A stretch of DNA of 33,220 bases from an uncultured Clostridia bacterium (GTDB lineage Bacteria > Bacillota > Clostridia > TANB77 > CAG-508), in NCBI GenBank assembly GCA_947632835.1, contig CANRQI010000010.1:1-33220 (forward strand), given 5' to 3'. A model generated the notes under the pieces. The model was not told the DNA's origin. It ran no database searches and saw only the letters and a list, made by a program, of their open reading frames with translations. Position 1 is the stretch's first letter. Each line of letters opens with the position of its first letter. Below, one piece after another: positions 14,592 to 22,218 of the stretch. The position numbers and the translations under genes are program-made.

Positions 14592-15395
14592 TTATTCTCT
14601 TAATTTTTTCCATTCTTTTTCTGCTTTTTTTATTTTTTCACTTGTTTTTGCAATTTCTTTATTTATTTCTTCCTTCGTTTTCTTCATTAAATTATCATCA
14701 TCTAATATTCTTTTTTTCTCAAAACTATCTGAACTCTTTATATTTAAAATTATATCATCATTTTCATTAATTAATTCTAAATATTTATTTTTTATTTTAG
14801 TTAAAGTTTTTACATCACCAATTATAAAATTAGATTCTGATTTAAAATGTTCACAAATTGTTTGTAACTTAGACATAATAGTTAAATCAAGTTCTCTATA
14901 TGATTTCTCTAAAAGCTCATATAATTGATTTTCCATTCTAGTATTATTTGAATTAATTAATGGGCTCAATTTTTTTATTAAAGTTTTATAAAGTATATTT
15001 ATTAATTTTACGAACTCAGAATTAGCTGAATCTTCAAATTCATCATCAAAACTATAAATTAAATCTTCTTGCATTTCTTTAAAATCTTCTTCTAATTCTC
15101 CAAACTCAGCATCTAACATATTTTCAAGTTCTTTATCGCTTATTTTTTGTTTTGATTTTTTCATTTCTTTATATATTTCGATTTTTCTATTTATTTTCAA
15201 TAATTTTAGATTTTCCATAAAAGCATCATTTTCCAATAAACCAATTTTTACTAAATAATTATTTTCAATTTCTGGAATAACGTGATATGCTAACCAATCT
15301 CTTTCCATAAGTTTTTCTGCTAATTCGTCTTTTAATTTATTAACTTCTAAAATTAAATTTGCATATTCTGGATCTAATGTAATATTTTCTGACAT
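14592..15395 (-). CDS. Unknown cytoplasmic coiled-coil protein
   Basis: A 267-residue protein without signal or membrane segments, rich in Glu and Lys with long helical stretches. It begins MSENITLDPEYANLILEV and ends with a coiled coil of the type KKTKEEINKEIAKTSEKIKK. I chose the ATG at 15393-15395 because AAAGGAAC stands 4-5 bases upstream; an ATG five codons earlier overlaps that site. The segment ERDWLAYHVIPEIENNYL may be a family signature, but I do not recognise it. Divergent from ksgA across a 118-base gap. Confidence 0.7.
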   Translation of the reverse strand: MSENITLDPEYANLILEVNKLKDELAEKLMERDWLAYHVIPEIENNYLVKIGLLENDAFMENLKLLKINRKIEIYKEMKKSKQKISDKELENMLDAEFGELEEDFKEMQEDLIYSFDDEFEDSANSEFVKLINILYKTLIKKLSPLINSNNTRMENQLYELLEKSYRELDLTIMSKLQTICEHFKSESNFIIGDVKTLTKIKNKYLELINENDDIILNIKSSDSFEKKRILDDDNLMKKTKEEINKEIAKTSEKIKKAEKEWKKLRE

Positions 15396-15513
15396 AAAAG
15401 TTCCTTTCATAAAATATATTTCAGACTTTTAAATTATATCACCTTTTTATTATATTTACAATAATTATTTTTTGTGTTAAAATATAGTATAATTTTAAAA
15501 AGTTGGAGGATAA

Positions 15514-16368
15514 ATGAATTTAATACAAGAAACAAAATTTATAATGAATAAATATAATATTAGTGCAAATAAATCACTTGGTCAAAATTTCTTAATAAAT
15601 GAAAATATTGTAGATAATATTATAAAAAGTAGTAATATTTCAAAAAATGATTTGATTATCGAAATTGGTCCAGGACTTGGAACTTTAACCTCTCAATTAT
15701 TAGAAAATGCAGGTAAAGTTATTGCTATCGAATTTGACAATAAAATGTTAACCATTTTAAACGAACGTTTTAAATTATATAATAATCTTACACTTATTAA
15801 TAATGATGTTTTGAAAGTAGACCTTAATAAATTAATAAATGAAAACTTAAATGAAAATATTACAAATTGCAAAGTAGTTGCAAATCTTCCATATTATATT
15901 ACAACACCAATTATCACAAAACTACTTGGAGATAAATTACCTTTAAAAAGTATTACTGTAATGGTTCAAAAAGAAGTTGCTGAAAGACTTACAGCTATAC
16001 CAGGGCAAAAAAATACTGGAAGTATCACATATATAATATATTATTTTTCAAATGCAAAAATAATTTTAGATGTTCCTAAAAACTGTTTTATTCCTGCACC
16101 AGATGTAAATTCTTCAGTTATAAATTTAGAAATTTTAGATACTCCCAGAGTAAAAATAGATAATGAAAAACTATTTTTTGACATAATAAAATCAGGATTT
16201 TCTCAAAAAAGAAAAACCATCTTAAATAATTTGGTAAATTCTAAAATAATAAGTTCAAAAGAAAAAGCAGAACAACTACTTTCAAATATTGGTATAGATT
16301 CAAATATTCGTGCTGAAAAACTTTCTCTTGAAAACTTTGCTAAAATTTATGAAGAAATACAAAAATAA
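15514..16368 (+). CDS. rsmA: 16S rRNA (adenine1518/1519-N6)-dimethyltransferase KsgA/RsmA
   Basis: A 284-residue SAM-dependent methyltransferase that dimethylates two adenines near the 3' end of 16S rRNA during ribosome assembly. Landmarks in order: SLGQNFLIN (21-29), SAM motif I IEIGPGLGTLTSQL (49-62), acidic loop AIEFDNKML (71-79), NNDVL (96-100) and the catalytic NLPYYITTPII (124-134). The C-terminal helical domain includes FSQKRKTILNNL. Length is typical. GGAGG precedes the ATG. A TATAAT (15488-15493) lies upstream, but its -35 is weak. Confidence 0.97.
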   Translation: MNLIQETKFIMNKYNISANKSLGQNFLINENIVDNIIKSSNISKNDLIIEIGPGLGTLTSQLLENAGKVIAIEFDNKMLTILNERFKLYNNLTLINNDVLKVDLNKLINENLNENITNCKVVANLPYYITTPIITKLLGDKLPLKSITVMVQKEVAERLTAIPGQKNTGSITYIIYYFSNAKIILDVPKNCFIPAPDVNSSVINLEILDTPRVKIDNEKLFFDIIKSGFSQKRKTILNNLVNSKIISSKEKAEQLLSNIGIDSNIRAEKLSLENFAKIYEEIQK

Positions 16369-16389
16369 GAAAGTAATAAGATTTTTTAA

Positions 16390-16929
16390 CTATACATCAT
16401 AAATATCTACTTGACAATTTTTTATTCTTATTACTTCTTCATTTTCATCAGGTAAACCATTAAAATACCAGTTAGCAGATCTTAAAAAGAATCCATGTGA
16501 GCAAATTAATATATTTTCATATTTACCTTTATATTTTTTTATAATATCATCTAAAAATTCAAATACTCTTTTAGTATATGTTTTACAATCTTCACCATTT
16601 TCAACGGGAACATTTTTAGTATAATATCTAATTTCATTAAAAATATCATTTGAATTTTGCATTCCTTCATATATTCCCAAATTTCTTTCTATAGCACGTT
16701 CATCTTCTATAATAGGAACATTTCTATCTTCATTTATGATATTAGCTGTTTCTTTTGCACGAATAAGTGGAGATGTAATTATAATATCAAATGGAGTGTC
16801 CTTTAGTTTTTCCTTTGTTTCTTTCGCTTGTTCAATTCCTATTTCATTTAATGGAATATCAACTTGACCTGCTGCTTTATTTAAAGTATTCCACTCTGTT
16901 TTTCCATGTCTTATTAAAATTATTTTCAT
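16390..16929 (-). CDS. Histidine phosphatase family protein (phosphoglycerate mutase-like)
   Basis: A 179-residue member of the branch 1 histidine phosphatase superfamily. The phospho-accepting His8 lies in LIRHGKTEWN. TSPLIRAKETA (52-62) and ERNLGIYEGMQ (81-91) follow, and the second catalytic His145 lies in ICSHGFFLR. Such proteins include phosphoglycerate mutases, alpha-ribazole phosphatases (CobC) and broad-range phosphatases. No cobalamin genes lie nearby, so the substrate is open. It converges with rsmA, and its stop is 21 bases from the rsmA stop. Confidence 0.9.
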   Translation of the reverse strand: MKIILIRHGKTEWNTLNKAAGQVDIPLNEIGIEQAKETKEKLKDTPFDIIITSPLIRAKETANIINEDRNVPIIEDERAIERNLGIYEGMQNSNDIFNEIRYYTKNVPVENGEDCKTYTKRVFEFLDDIIKKYKGKYENILICSHGFFLRSANWYFNGLPDENEEVIRIKNCQVDIYDV

Positions 16930-16978
16930 AATTATTAAAATCCCTTTCTATAAAAATGCAAAATTTTTAATTATTAGA

Positions 16979-17002
16979 TTTGCCCAGCAGTTGCTGGGCA
17001 AA
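16979..17002 (-). terminator. Strong hairpin after the ATP-grasp-like gene
   Basis: TTTGCCCAGCA (16979-16989) and TGCTGGGCAAA (16992-17002) are a perfect 11-bp inverted repeat with a 2-base loop, just past the stop at 17006. The T run after it is interrupted. It is much more GC-rich than other terminators in the window, which fits an imported gene. Confidence 0.65.
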
Positions 17003-17005
17003 CCT

Positions 17006-18235
17006 TTAAGAAACCGACGTGTTGATACTATTACTGGCCCCGTGAATATAATCCGTATTTTCACAACCCGTAACCTTTACTGCTATTATCTTTCCTACCT
17101 CATCAGATGAAAAAGCATAGTAAGGTGTTATTCTTACCTTAGCTTCCATCTTCTTTAACTCTTCACCCATATCCATATAAAACATGTCTATTTTCTTTGC
17201 TTCATTAAACTCTTGCATAATATAAAGCTCGTCAGAAGCTAAAGCATTTTTGATAGCCATTTCTATACGATTATGTGAAGTTTTATGCAAAAACAAAACT
17301 CCTTCGCCCCAAGAACTATCTCCGGATTTTTTCAAAACCAGTTTTCGTTTGCTCTTAGGCAAATTTGCTATTTCCATTACATTGGAAATTCCATTTGGCA
17401 ATCCCAATTCCAAATGCTCCTCCTCACCTATAATCCATGTAGGAGGAATCAATTTTCTTAAATCCAAATATTCTTGCTTTCCTAAGTTTTTTTCAAAATA
17501 TTTAGTATATCGCTTATCCCACAAAAACGCCATTACTGCCTTCTCCTCAAATTGTGGTGTAAGTGATGGAATAAAGTTTACTGGTTCAGTAACTAACCTT
17601 TCCACGCCTTTATCTATCTTATATTCAGAAAGATAAAATGCTCGGTACACATTCTGTGTAATTACTTCATTTTCAGTAATTTCTTTCAAATTCCAATTAA
17701 ATATATTTTCTGCTAAATATTTTAATTGTCCTTGAAAAGCCTTTACTTTGTTACTATAAAAAATCGTTCCATTTTGAGGAACATTTGCTAAAATATATTT
17801 TTCTAGTGTTTCTGCTTGTACCAAAGTTTCAATTCCCGATGCTAAATAACTTTTATTTAAAGCATCAGCTAATGCTAACCCAAAAATCGATGTTTCAATT
17901 TCACATAATTTAAAGTTACCACTTTTATCAATGATAAAATCTGGTCTTAAAAAAAGATAATGTGGACACTTACAATCTAAAAAATTTTTTTTACCCCTAT
18001 CTAATATCTCTTTCACAACTGCGTCCGTTTTGTATAAATTCATCACGAGAAGCATATACATACAAATTAAATTTCCGCTTCTTTTCAATTCCTCAGCTTG
18101 AAGTGAATTTAACTTAAATGTATTTGGAGATACTCTAAATGGTAAACCTGATTTCCGATATTCTTCCTTTCTTATATTGTATAAAGAATACCGTTCATTT
18201 AATTTATAAATGTTCTCATAAACGTTACTCATCAT
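17006..18235 (-). CDS. ATP-grasp-like ligase of unknown substrate, probably acquired
   Basis: A 409-residue soluble protein. The first half has FLRPDFIIDKSGNFKLCEIE followed by TSIFGLALADALN, resembling the region of circularly permuted ATP-grasp proteins that binds acidic metal ligands. The second half has LVLKKSGDSSWGEGVLFLHK and LYIMQEFNEAKKID, like an ATP-grasp lysine and glycine-rich loop. The end reads VRITPYYAF ... VKVTGCENTDYIHGASNSIN. ATP-grasp enzymes join a carboxylate to an amine or thiol via acyl phosphate; the substrate is unknown. The start is the ATG at 18235 or the next codon, after GAGG. It is a single-gene unit with a near-perfect promoter and a GC-rich terminator. Its composition is less AT-rich, and it uses a CGG codon (18155-18157). 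Element B2 lies just upstream. Confidence 0.55.
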   Translation of the reverse strand: MMSNVYENIYKLNERYSLYNIRKEEYRKSGLPFRVSPNTFKLNSLQAEELKRSGNLICMYMLLVMNLYKTDAVVKEILDRGKKNFLDCKCPHYLFLRPDFIIDKSGNFKLCEIETSIFGLALADALNKSYLASGIETLVQAETLEKYILANVPQNGTIFYSNKVKAFQGQLKYLAENIFNWNLKEITENEVITQNVYRAFYLSEYKIDKGVERLVTEPVNFIPSLTPQFEEKAVMAFLWDKRYTKYFEKNLGKQEYLDLRKLIPPTWIIGEEEHLELGLPNGISNVMEIANLPKSKRKLVLKKSGDSSWGEGVLFLHKTSHNRIEMAIKNALASDELYIMQEFNEAKKIDMFYMDMGEELKKMEAKVRITPYYAFSSDEVGKIIAVKVTGCENTDYIHGASNSINTSVS

Positions 18236-18283
18236 ATCGCCTCTTTCTTATAATAAAAGTATATTGCGTGTTTCTTAGAGTGT

Positions 18284-18312
18284 ATAGTAGCACAAAATTG
18301 TTGAATTGTCAA
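18284..18312 (-). promoter_or_regulatory. Strong promoter of the ATP-grasp-like gene
   Basis: On the minus strand there is TTGACA (18307-18312), 17 bases, then TACTAT (18284-18289), about 50 bases before the start. The -35 is perfect. Confidence 0.8.
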
Positions 18313-18357
18313 TTTTTTTGGCTTATTTTCGTTGAAGTTTACATATTATAGCAATCA

Positions 18358-18444
18358 TTTTTTAAAAGTTTTAATATATTTTTTTAGCTATTCTCCCCAT
18401 TTAAGAAAATGTAATTCACTAAAGTTCATAACATTTTCTAAAAC
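18358..18444 (+). repeat. Palindromic element B, copy 2 (truncated on the right)
   Basis: It matches element B1 from the left arm (AAAAGTTTTAATATATTTTT) through TTCTCCCCATTTAAGAAAATG and the inner hairpin to ACATTTTCTAAAAC. The match then stops exactly where the 18445-18702 gene ends. The right CGGTCCCCAC loop and right arm are missing. The inner loop has changed (AACGTTTATAAC to AAAGTTCATAAC) while the stem is kept. Confidence 0.8.
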
Positions 18445-18702
18445 TTAACTTATCTTTTTTTCTTTTATTTCTTGTAGTGCTATAGCTAATTGATCTGGAC
18501 ATGATGTATTTTTATATCCACAAGGTATTCCCTTTAATCTTTTTATAGCTTCATCTATCTTCATTCCAGCAATTAATCTCGAAACACCAACTGTATTTCC
18601 AGCACATCCTCCAATAATTTTTACTGACTTTATTATGTCATTCTCTATATCTATTATCATTTCTTGTGAACAAACTCCAACTGGTTTATATTTATATTCC
18701 AT
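18445..18702 (-). CDS. TSCPD domain protein (TIGR03905-like)
   Basis: An 85-residue protein matching the small TSCPD family: YKYKPVGVCSQEMIIDIEND, then GGCAGNTVGVSRLIAGM and CGYKNTSCPDQLAIAL. The last contains the T-SCPD motif that names the family. The same domain occurs at the end of some ribonucleotide reductases; the function of the stand-alone form is unknown. Conserved cysteines at about 11, 33, 61 and 68 suggest metal or redox chemistry. AGGAGG precedes the ATG. It is last in a clpB, unknown, TSCPD series. Its stop abuts truncated element B2, so its final codons may have been altered by that element. Confidence 0.88.
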   Translation of the reverse strand: MEYKYKPVGVCSQEMIIDIENDIIKSVKIIGGCAGNTVGVSRLIAGMKIDEAIKRLKGIPCGYKNTSCPDQLAIALQEIKEKKIS

Positions 18703-18742
18703 TTCCTACCTCCTAAAAATATTATTTTCATTTTATCAAAAA

Positions 18743-19045
18743 TTATTTGCTGAACATATCTTTTACTATTGGATAACTATTCATAAGCAAATTATACTTT
18801 ACACTTTCAGGTAAGTTTTCATCATACATTGCATTTGAAATTGGTATTGTATAACTTGAAAATTTTGGCATAAAACATCTGGTTTTAACTATATAATTTA
18901 TAAGACAATCATCTTCATTTAATTTTACTTCATGACGTAACAAAAATTTCTTCATCATTTCCGTATATTCTGCATGAAAATAATTAAAAACCTTAACATA
19001 CTCCTTTCGATTTGCAAGTTCTTTTATTTCTCTTTCTACTAACAT
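18743..19045 (-). CDS. Unknown 100-residue protein downstream of clpB
   Basis: A small soluble protein starting MLVEREIKELANRKEYVKVF and containing LRHEVKLNEDDCLINYIVKT. No signal or membrane segment. AGGAG lies 6 bases before the ATG. It lies 26 bases after clpB and 40 bases before the TSCPD gene, so the three are likely cotranscribed. I do not recognise the family. Confidence 0.75.
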   Translation of the reverse strand: MLVEREIKELANRKEYVKVFNYFHAEYTEMMKKFLLRHEVKLNEDDCLINYIVKTRCFMPKFSSYTIPISNAMYDENLPESVKYNLLMNSYPIVKDMFSK

Positions 19046-19071
19046 TTATAACTCCTACTTTTGTATATTTT

Positions 19072-21663
19072 TTATTTCATATATAATTCATTATCTTTAG
19101 AATCTATGGTAATTTTGGTATTAGGCATTATCTCTCTATTTAAAATTTTTCTTGCAACTAATGTTTCCAATTTCTTTTGAACGAATCTTTTAAGTGGTCT
19201 TGCTCCATAAACCTCATCATATCCATTATCTATCAAATAGTTTTTGGCTTCATCTGTTAAATCTAATTTTATATGTTTATCTTCCAATCTATTTTCTAAA
19301 TCTTTTATTAATAAATCTAAAATAGCTGATATTTCTGTCTTTTTAAGAGGTTTGTAAAATACAATTTCATCCAAACGATTTAAAAATTCTGGTCTAAAAC
19401 TTTGCTTCAATAATTTTTCCACATTTTCTTTAGCTTCAGCAGAAATTTCTCCATCTTTTGTAATTCCTTCTAATATATAATCCGAACCTAAATTTGAAGT
19501 TAAAATTATTATTGTATTTTTAAAATCTACTGTTCTTCCTGTAGAATCAGTAACTCTTCCATCATCTAAAATTTGTAACAATACATTAAATACATCAGGA
19601 TGGGCTTTTTCTATTTCATCAAACAAAACAACTGAATATGGCTTTCTTCTAACTGCTTCAGTAAGTTGTCCACCTTCTTCATATCCAACATATCCTGGAG
19701 GAGCTCCAATTAATCTAGACACTGAAAATTTTTCCATATATTCTGACATATCTATTCTTATAATATTATGTTCATCATCAAATAAACTTTCTGCTAAAGA
19801 TTTAGCAAGTTCCGTTTTTCCAACACCTGTAGGTCCTAAAAACATAAATGAACCAATTGGTCTCTTTGGATCTCCTATTCCAGCTCTTGAACGCATTATT
19901 GCTTCTGTAACCTTTTCTACAGCTTCATTTTGACCTATAACTCTTTTATGAAGTATTTCATCTAAATGAAGTATTTTTTCTCTCTCACCCTCCATCAATT
20001 TTGTAACAGGTATACCTGTCCATCTTGAAATAATTTTAGCAATCTCATCTTCAGTTACTTTATTTCTTAATAATCCATCCTCTTTACTTTTTTCTGAAAT
20101 TTCCTCTTCTTTTTCTAATTTCTTCTGAAGTTCTGGTAGTTTACCATATTTCAACTCAGCAGCTTTATTTAATTCATAATTTCTTTCAGCATTCTCGATT
20201 TGTGCATTTACCTTTTCTATATCTTCACGCAATTTTTGAACTTTACCTATTGCTTGTTTTTCATTTTCCCATTTTGCTTTCATTGTGTCAAATTTAGTTT
20301 TTAATTCTGATTTTTCTTTTAAAATATCTTTTAATCTTTCTGCTGAAATTTCATCATTTTCTTTACTTAATGCTGTTTCTTCTATTTCCAATTGCATAAT
20401 TTTTCTAGATACCTCATCAAGTTCAGTAGGCATTGATTGCATTTCAGTTTTTATCATTGAACAAGCTTCATCTATTAAATCTATTGCTTTATCTGGTAAA
20501 AATCTATCAGAAATATATCTATGAGATAAAGTAGCAGCTGCTATTAAACTATTATCTGATATTTTTACTCCATGATAAACTTCATATCTTTCTTTCAATC
20601 CTCTTAATATTGAAATTGTATCTTCAACTGTAGGTTCATCTACCATAACTGGTTGAAAACGTCTTTCTAATGCTTGATCTTTTTCAATATACTGTCTATA
20701 TTCATTTAATGTTGTTGCACCTATACAATGAAGTTCTCCTCTAGCAAGCATTGGTTTCAAAAGATTTCCTGCATCCATTGCTCCATCTGTTTTTCCAGCT
20801 CCTACAATAGTATGAAGTTCATCTATAAATAAAATAATTCTTCCTTCACTCTTTTTTATTTCTTGCAAAACTGCTTTTAATCTTTCCTCAAATTCTCCTC
20901 TATATTTTGCACCTGCAACTAAAGCTCCCATATCCAATGAAAATATTGTACATTCTTTTAAACCTTCTGGAACATCTCCTCTTACAATTCTTAAAGCTAA
21001 TCCTTCAGCAATTGCAGTTTTACCAACACCTGGTTCGCCTATTAAACATGGATTATTTTTAGTTTTTCTTGATAAAATCCTAATAACATTTCTTATTTCA
21101 GTATCTCTACCAATTACAGGATCTAACTTTTGTGCTTTAGCCATAGCAACTAAATCTTGTCCATATTTTTCAAGAACATTGTAAGTAGTTTCAGGATTAT
21201 CAGAGGTTACTCTAGTATTTCCTCTAATACTTGCTAATGCTTTTAAAAATGAATTTTTGTTAATATTAAAAGTTTGAAATAACCCTTTAATATCTCTATT
21301 TCCATTTTCAAACATAGAAATCATTATATGTTCTACTGAAACATATTCATCTTTCATATTTTCTGCAATAGTTTCACTATTTGCAAGAAGAATATCTACA
21401 TCTTGAGAAACATAGATTCCATTCGCTGGTCTTGCTGAACCTGTTATTTTAGGTTTATTTTCTACTTTTTTTCTAACTTCATCTTCAAAATTTTCTGAAA
21501 TTTTCATCTTTTTCAATAACTCTTTTATTAAACTATCTTTACCTTCTAAAAGAGCTAATAATATATGTTCTTGTTCTACTTGAGCATTTTGATTTTTGAT
21601 TGCTATATCTTGTGCATTTTGTATAGTTTCCAAAGATTTCTGTGTAAATTTCTGAACATTCAT
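19072..21663 (-). CDS. clpB: ATP-dependent disaggregase ClpB
   Basis: An 863-residue AAA+ chaperone that works with DnaK to pull apart protein aggregates. Order: N-terminal Clp repeat domain (1-150), first AAA+ domain with Walker A GEPGVGKTAIAEGLA (209-223) and Walker B IILFIDELHTIVGAG, the long coiled-coil middle domain (about 405-520) that separates ClpB from ClpA and ClpC, then the second AAA+ domain with GPTGVGKTELAKSLAE (about 607-622) and VVLFDEIEKAHPDVF. Full length and intact. GGGGG precedes the ATG. Upstream are a TTGACT-N17-TATAAT promoter and a CIRCE-like operator (21770-21796). Confidence 0.97.
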   Translation of the reverse strand: MNVQKFTQKSLETIQNAQDIAIKNQNAQVEQEHILLALLEGKDSLIKELLKKMKISENFEDEVRKKVENKPKITGSARPANGIYVSQDVDILLANSETIAENMKDEYVSVEHIMISMFENGNRDIKGLFQTFNINKNSFLKALASIRGNTRVTSDNPETTYNVLEKYGQDLVAMAKAQKLDPVIGRDTEIRNVIRILSRKTKNNPCLIGEPGVGKTAIAEGLALRIVRGDVPEGLKECTIFSLDMGALVAGAKYRGEFEERLKAVLQEIKKSEGRIILFIDELHTIVGAGKTDGAMDAGNLLKPMLARGELHCIGATTLNEYRQYIEKDQALERRFQPVMVDEPTVEDTISILRGLKERYEVYHGVKISDNSLIAAATLSHRYISDRFLPDKAIDLIDEACSMIKTEMQSMPTELDEVSRKIMQLEIEETALSKENDEISAERLKDILKEKSELKTKFDTMKAKWENEKQAIGKVQKLREDIEKVNAQIENAERNYELNKAAELKYGKLPELQKKLEKEEEISEKSKEDGLLRNKVTEDEIAKIISRWTGIPVTKLMEGEREKILHLDEILHKRVIGQNEAVEKVTEAIMRSRAGIGDPKRPIGSFMFLGPTGVGKTELAKSLAESLFDDEHNIIRIDMSEYMEKFSVSRLIGAPPGYVGYEEGGQLTEAVRRKPYSVVLFDEIEKAHPDVFNVLLQILDDGRVTDSTGRTVDFKNTIIILTSNLGSDYILEGITKDGEISAEAKENVEKLLKQSFRPEFLNRLDEIVFYKPLKKTEISAILDLLIKDLENRLEDKHIKLDLTDEAKNYLIDNGYDEVYGARPLKRFVQKKLETLVARKILNREIMPNTKITIDSKDNELYMK

Positions 21664-21753
21664 AAAAAAACCCCCTTATTTCTAAATTGGTTTTATTTAA
21701 TAAAACACTTCAAAAGCACAAATTTGCATGCACTTTTTCTTTTTGCAAATTAT

Positions 21754-21782
21754 ATTATAATACTTAATTTTAGCAAAGTCAA
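21754..21782 (-). promoter_or_regulatory. Promoter of clpB
   Basis: On the minus strand there is TTGACT (21777-21782), 17 bases, then TATAAT (21754-21759). The leader (21664-21753) carries a dyad, AATTTGCA with TGCAAATT (about 21721-21750), of unknown role. Confidence 0.8.
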
Positions 21783-21796
21783 TAAGAGAGTGCTAT
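21770..21796 (-). promoter_or_regulatory. CIRCE-like operator overlapping the clpB -35
   Basis: On the minus strand it reads ATAGCACTC, nine bases, then CTTTGCTAA. The HrcA operator is TTAGCACTC-N9-GAGTGCTAA. The left half matches 8 of 9, the right half 6 of 9, and the spacer is exactly nine. Its overlap with the promoter suits repression. No CtsR-type GGTCAAA repeats were seen. Confidence 0.5.
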
Positions 21797-21818
21797 TTTA
21801 ATTTCAAAATATATTCAG

Positions 21819-21941
21819 TTATAAAAAATATGTGTTTTATTCATTATCCCAACTACGCACAGTATGTAAAATTTAAAAAATTAACATACTGTAGCTAGTC
21901 GGTCCCCACGAAGCTCATTCATAAAACAATATTTTTTATAA
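21819..21941 (+). repeat. Palindromic structured element A, copy 2
   Basis: A 123-bp element with outer arms TTATAAAAAATATGTGTTTTAT and ATAAAACAATATTTTTTATAA. It has a loop with TTATCCCAACTACGCA, an inner stem CAGTATGT with ACATACTG, and a loop with TAGCTAGTCGGTCCCCACGA. It lies between clpB and the BREX side, in the same orientation as copy 3 at 33144. The two copies therefore bracket the BREX operon. Confidence 0.9.
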
Positions 21942-21981
21942 CTTAATATATCAAAAACACAAAAAATTAAAGAAAGTGTTA

Positions 21982-22128
21982 TTAAATTTTTTCATCAAAT
22001 TTCTTCACATTATTTAAACCTTCTGGTATTTTTAATTTTTTCTTTGGTATCTTAAAAGTTATTTTTGTATTTTCATCAATCTCCATTATAACCTTTTCAT
22101 CTTTAAGTTCTTTAATCTTACTTTTCAT
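21982..22128 (-). CDS. Small unknown 48-residue protein between BREX and clpB
   Basis: A short frame from the ATG at 22126-22128 to TAA at 21982 with a good AAGGAG site upstream. It starts MKSKIKELKDEKVIMEIDEN and ends with a Lys/Pro-rich part containing FKIPKKKLKIPEGLNNVKKF. The pattern of a beta strand, an acidic turn and IP-(K)-L-P-G faintly recalls the small DUF3006 proteins, but I would not assign it. It has its own promoter (22165-22193) in the 90-base gap after pglZ, so it need not be cotranscribed with BREX. It falls inside the interval bounded by the two A elements. Confidence 0.65.
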   Translation of the reverse strand: MKSKIKELKDEKVIMEIDENTKITFKIPKKKLKIPEGLNNVKKFDEKI

Positions 22129-22164
22129 TTGTTTTATCTCCTTTTAAAAAAATCACATATTGCC

Positions 22165-22193
22165 ATTATAATATAAAAGGAAATTTGTTGCAA
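22165..22193 (-). promoter_or_regulatory. Promoter of the 48-residue gene
   Basis: On the minus strand there is TTGCAA (22188-22193), 17 bases, then TATAAT (22165-22170), about 35 bases before the ATG. Confidence 0.65.
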
Positions 22194-22218
22194 GTATTTT
22201 ATAAATATTTTTGCATGT

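Noticed and set aside
18139..18351. Plus-strand open frame over the start of the ATP-grasp-like gene
   Set aside because: It overlaps the opposite gene and its promoter, has no family resemblance, and lacks a good ribosome binding site.
19072..21663. Possibility that this AAA+ protein is the missing BREX effector
   Set aside because: It has the full ClpB domain order, including the middle coiled coil, and a heat-shock-like promoter; it is housekeeping ClpB, not BrxL.
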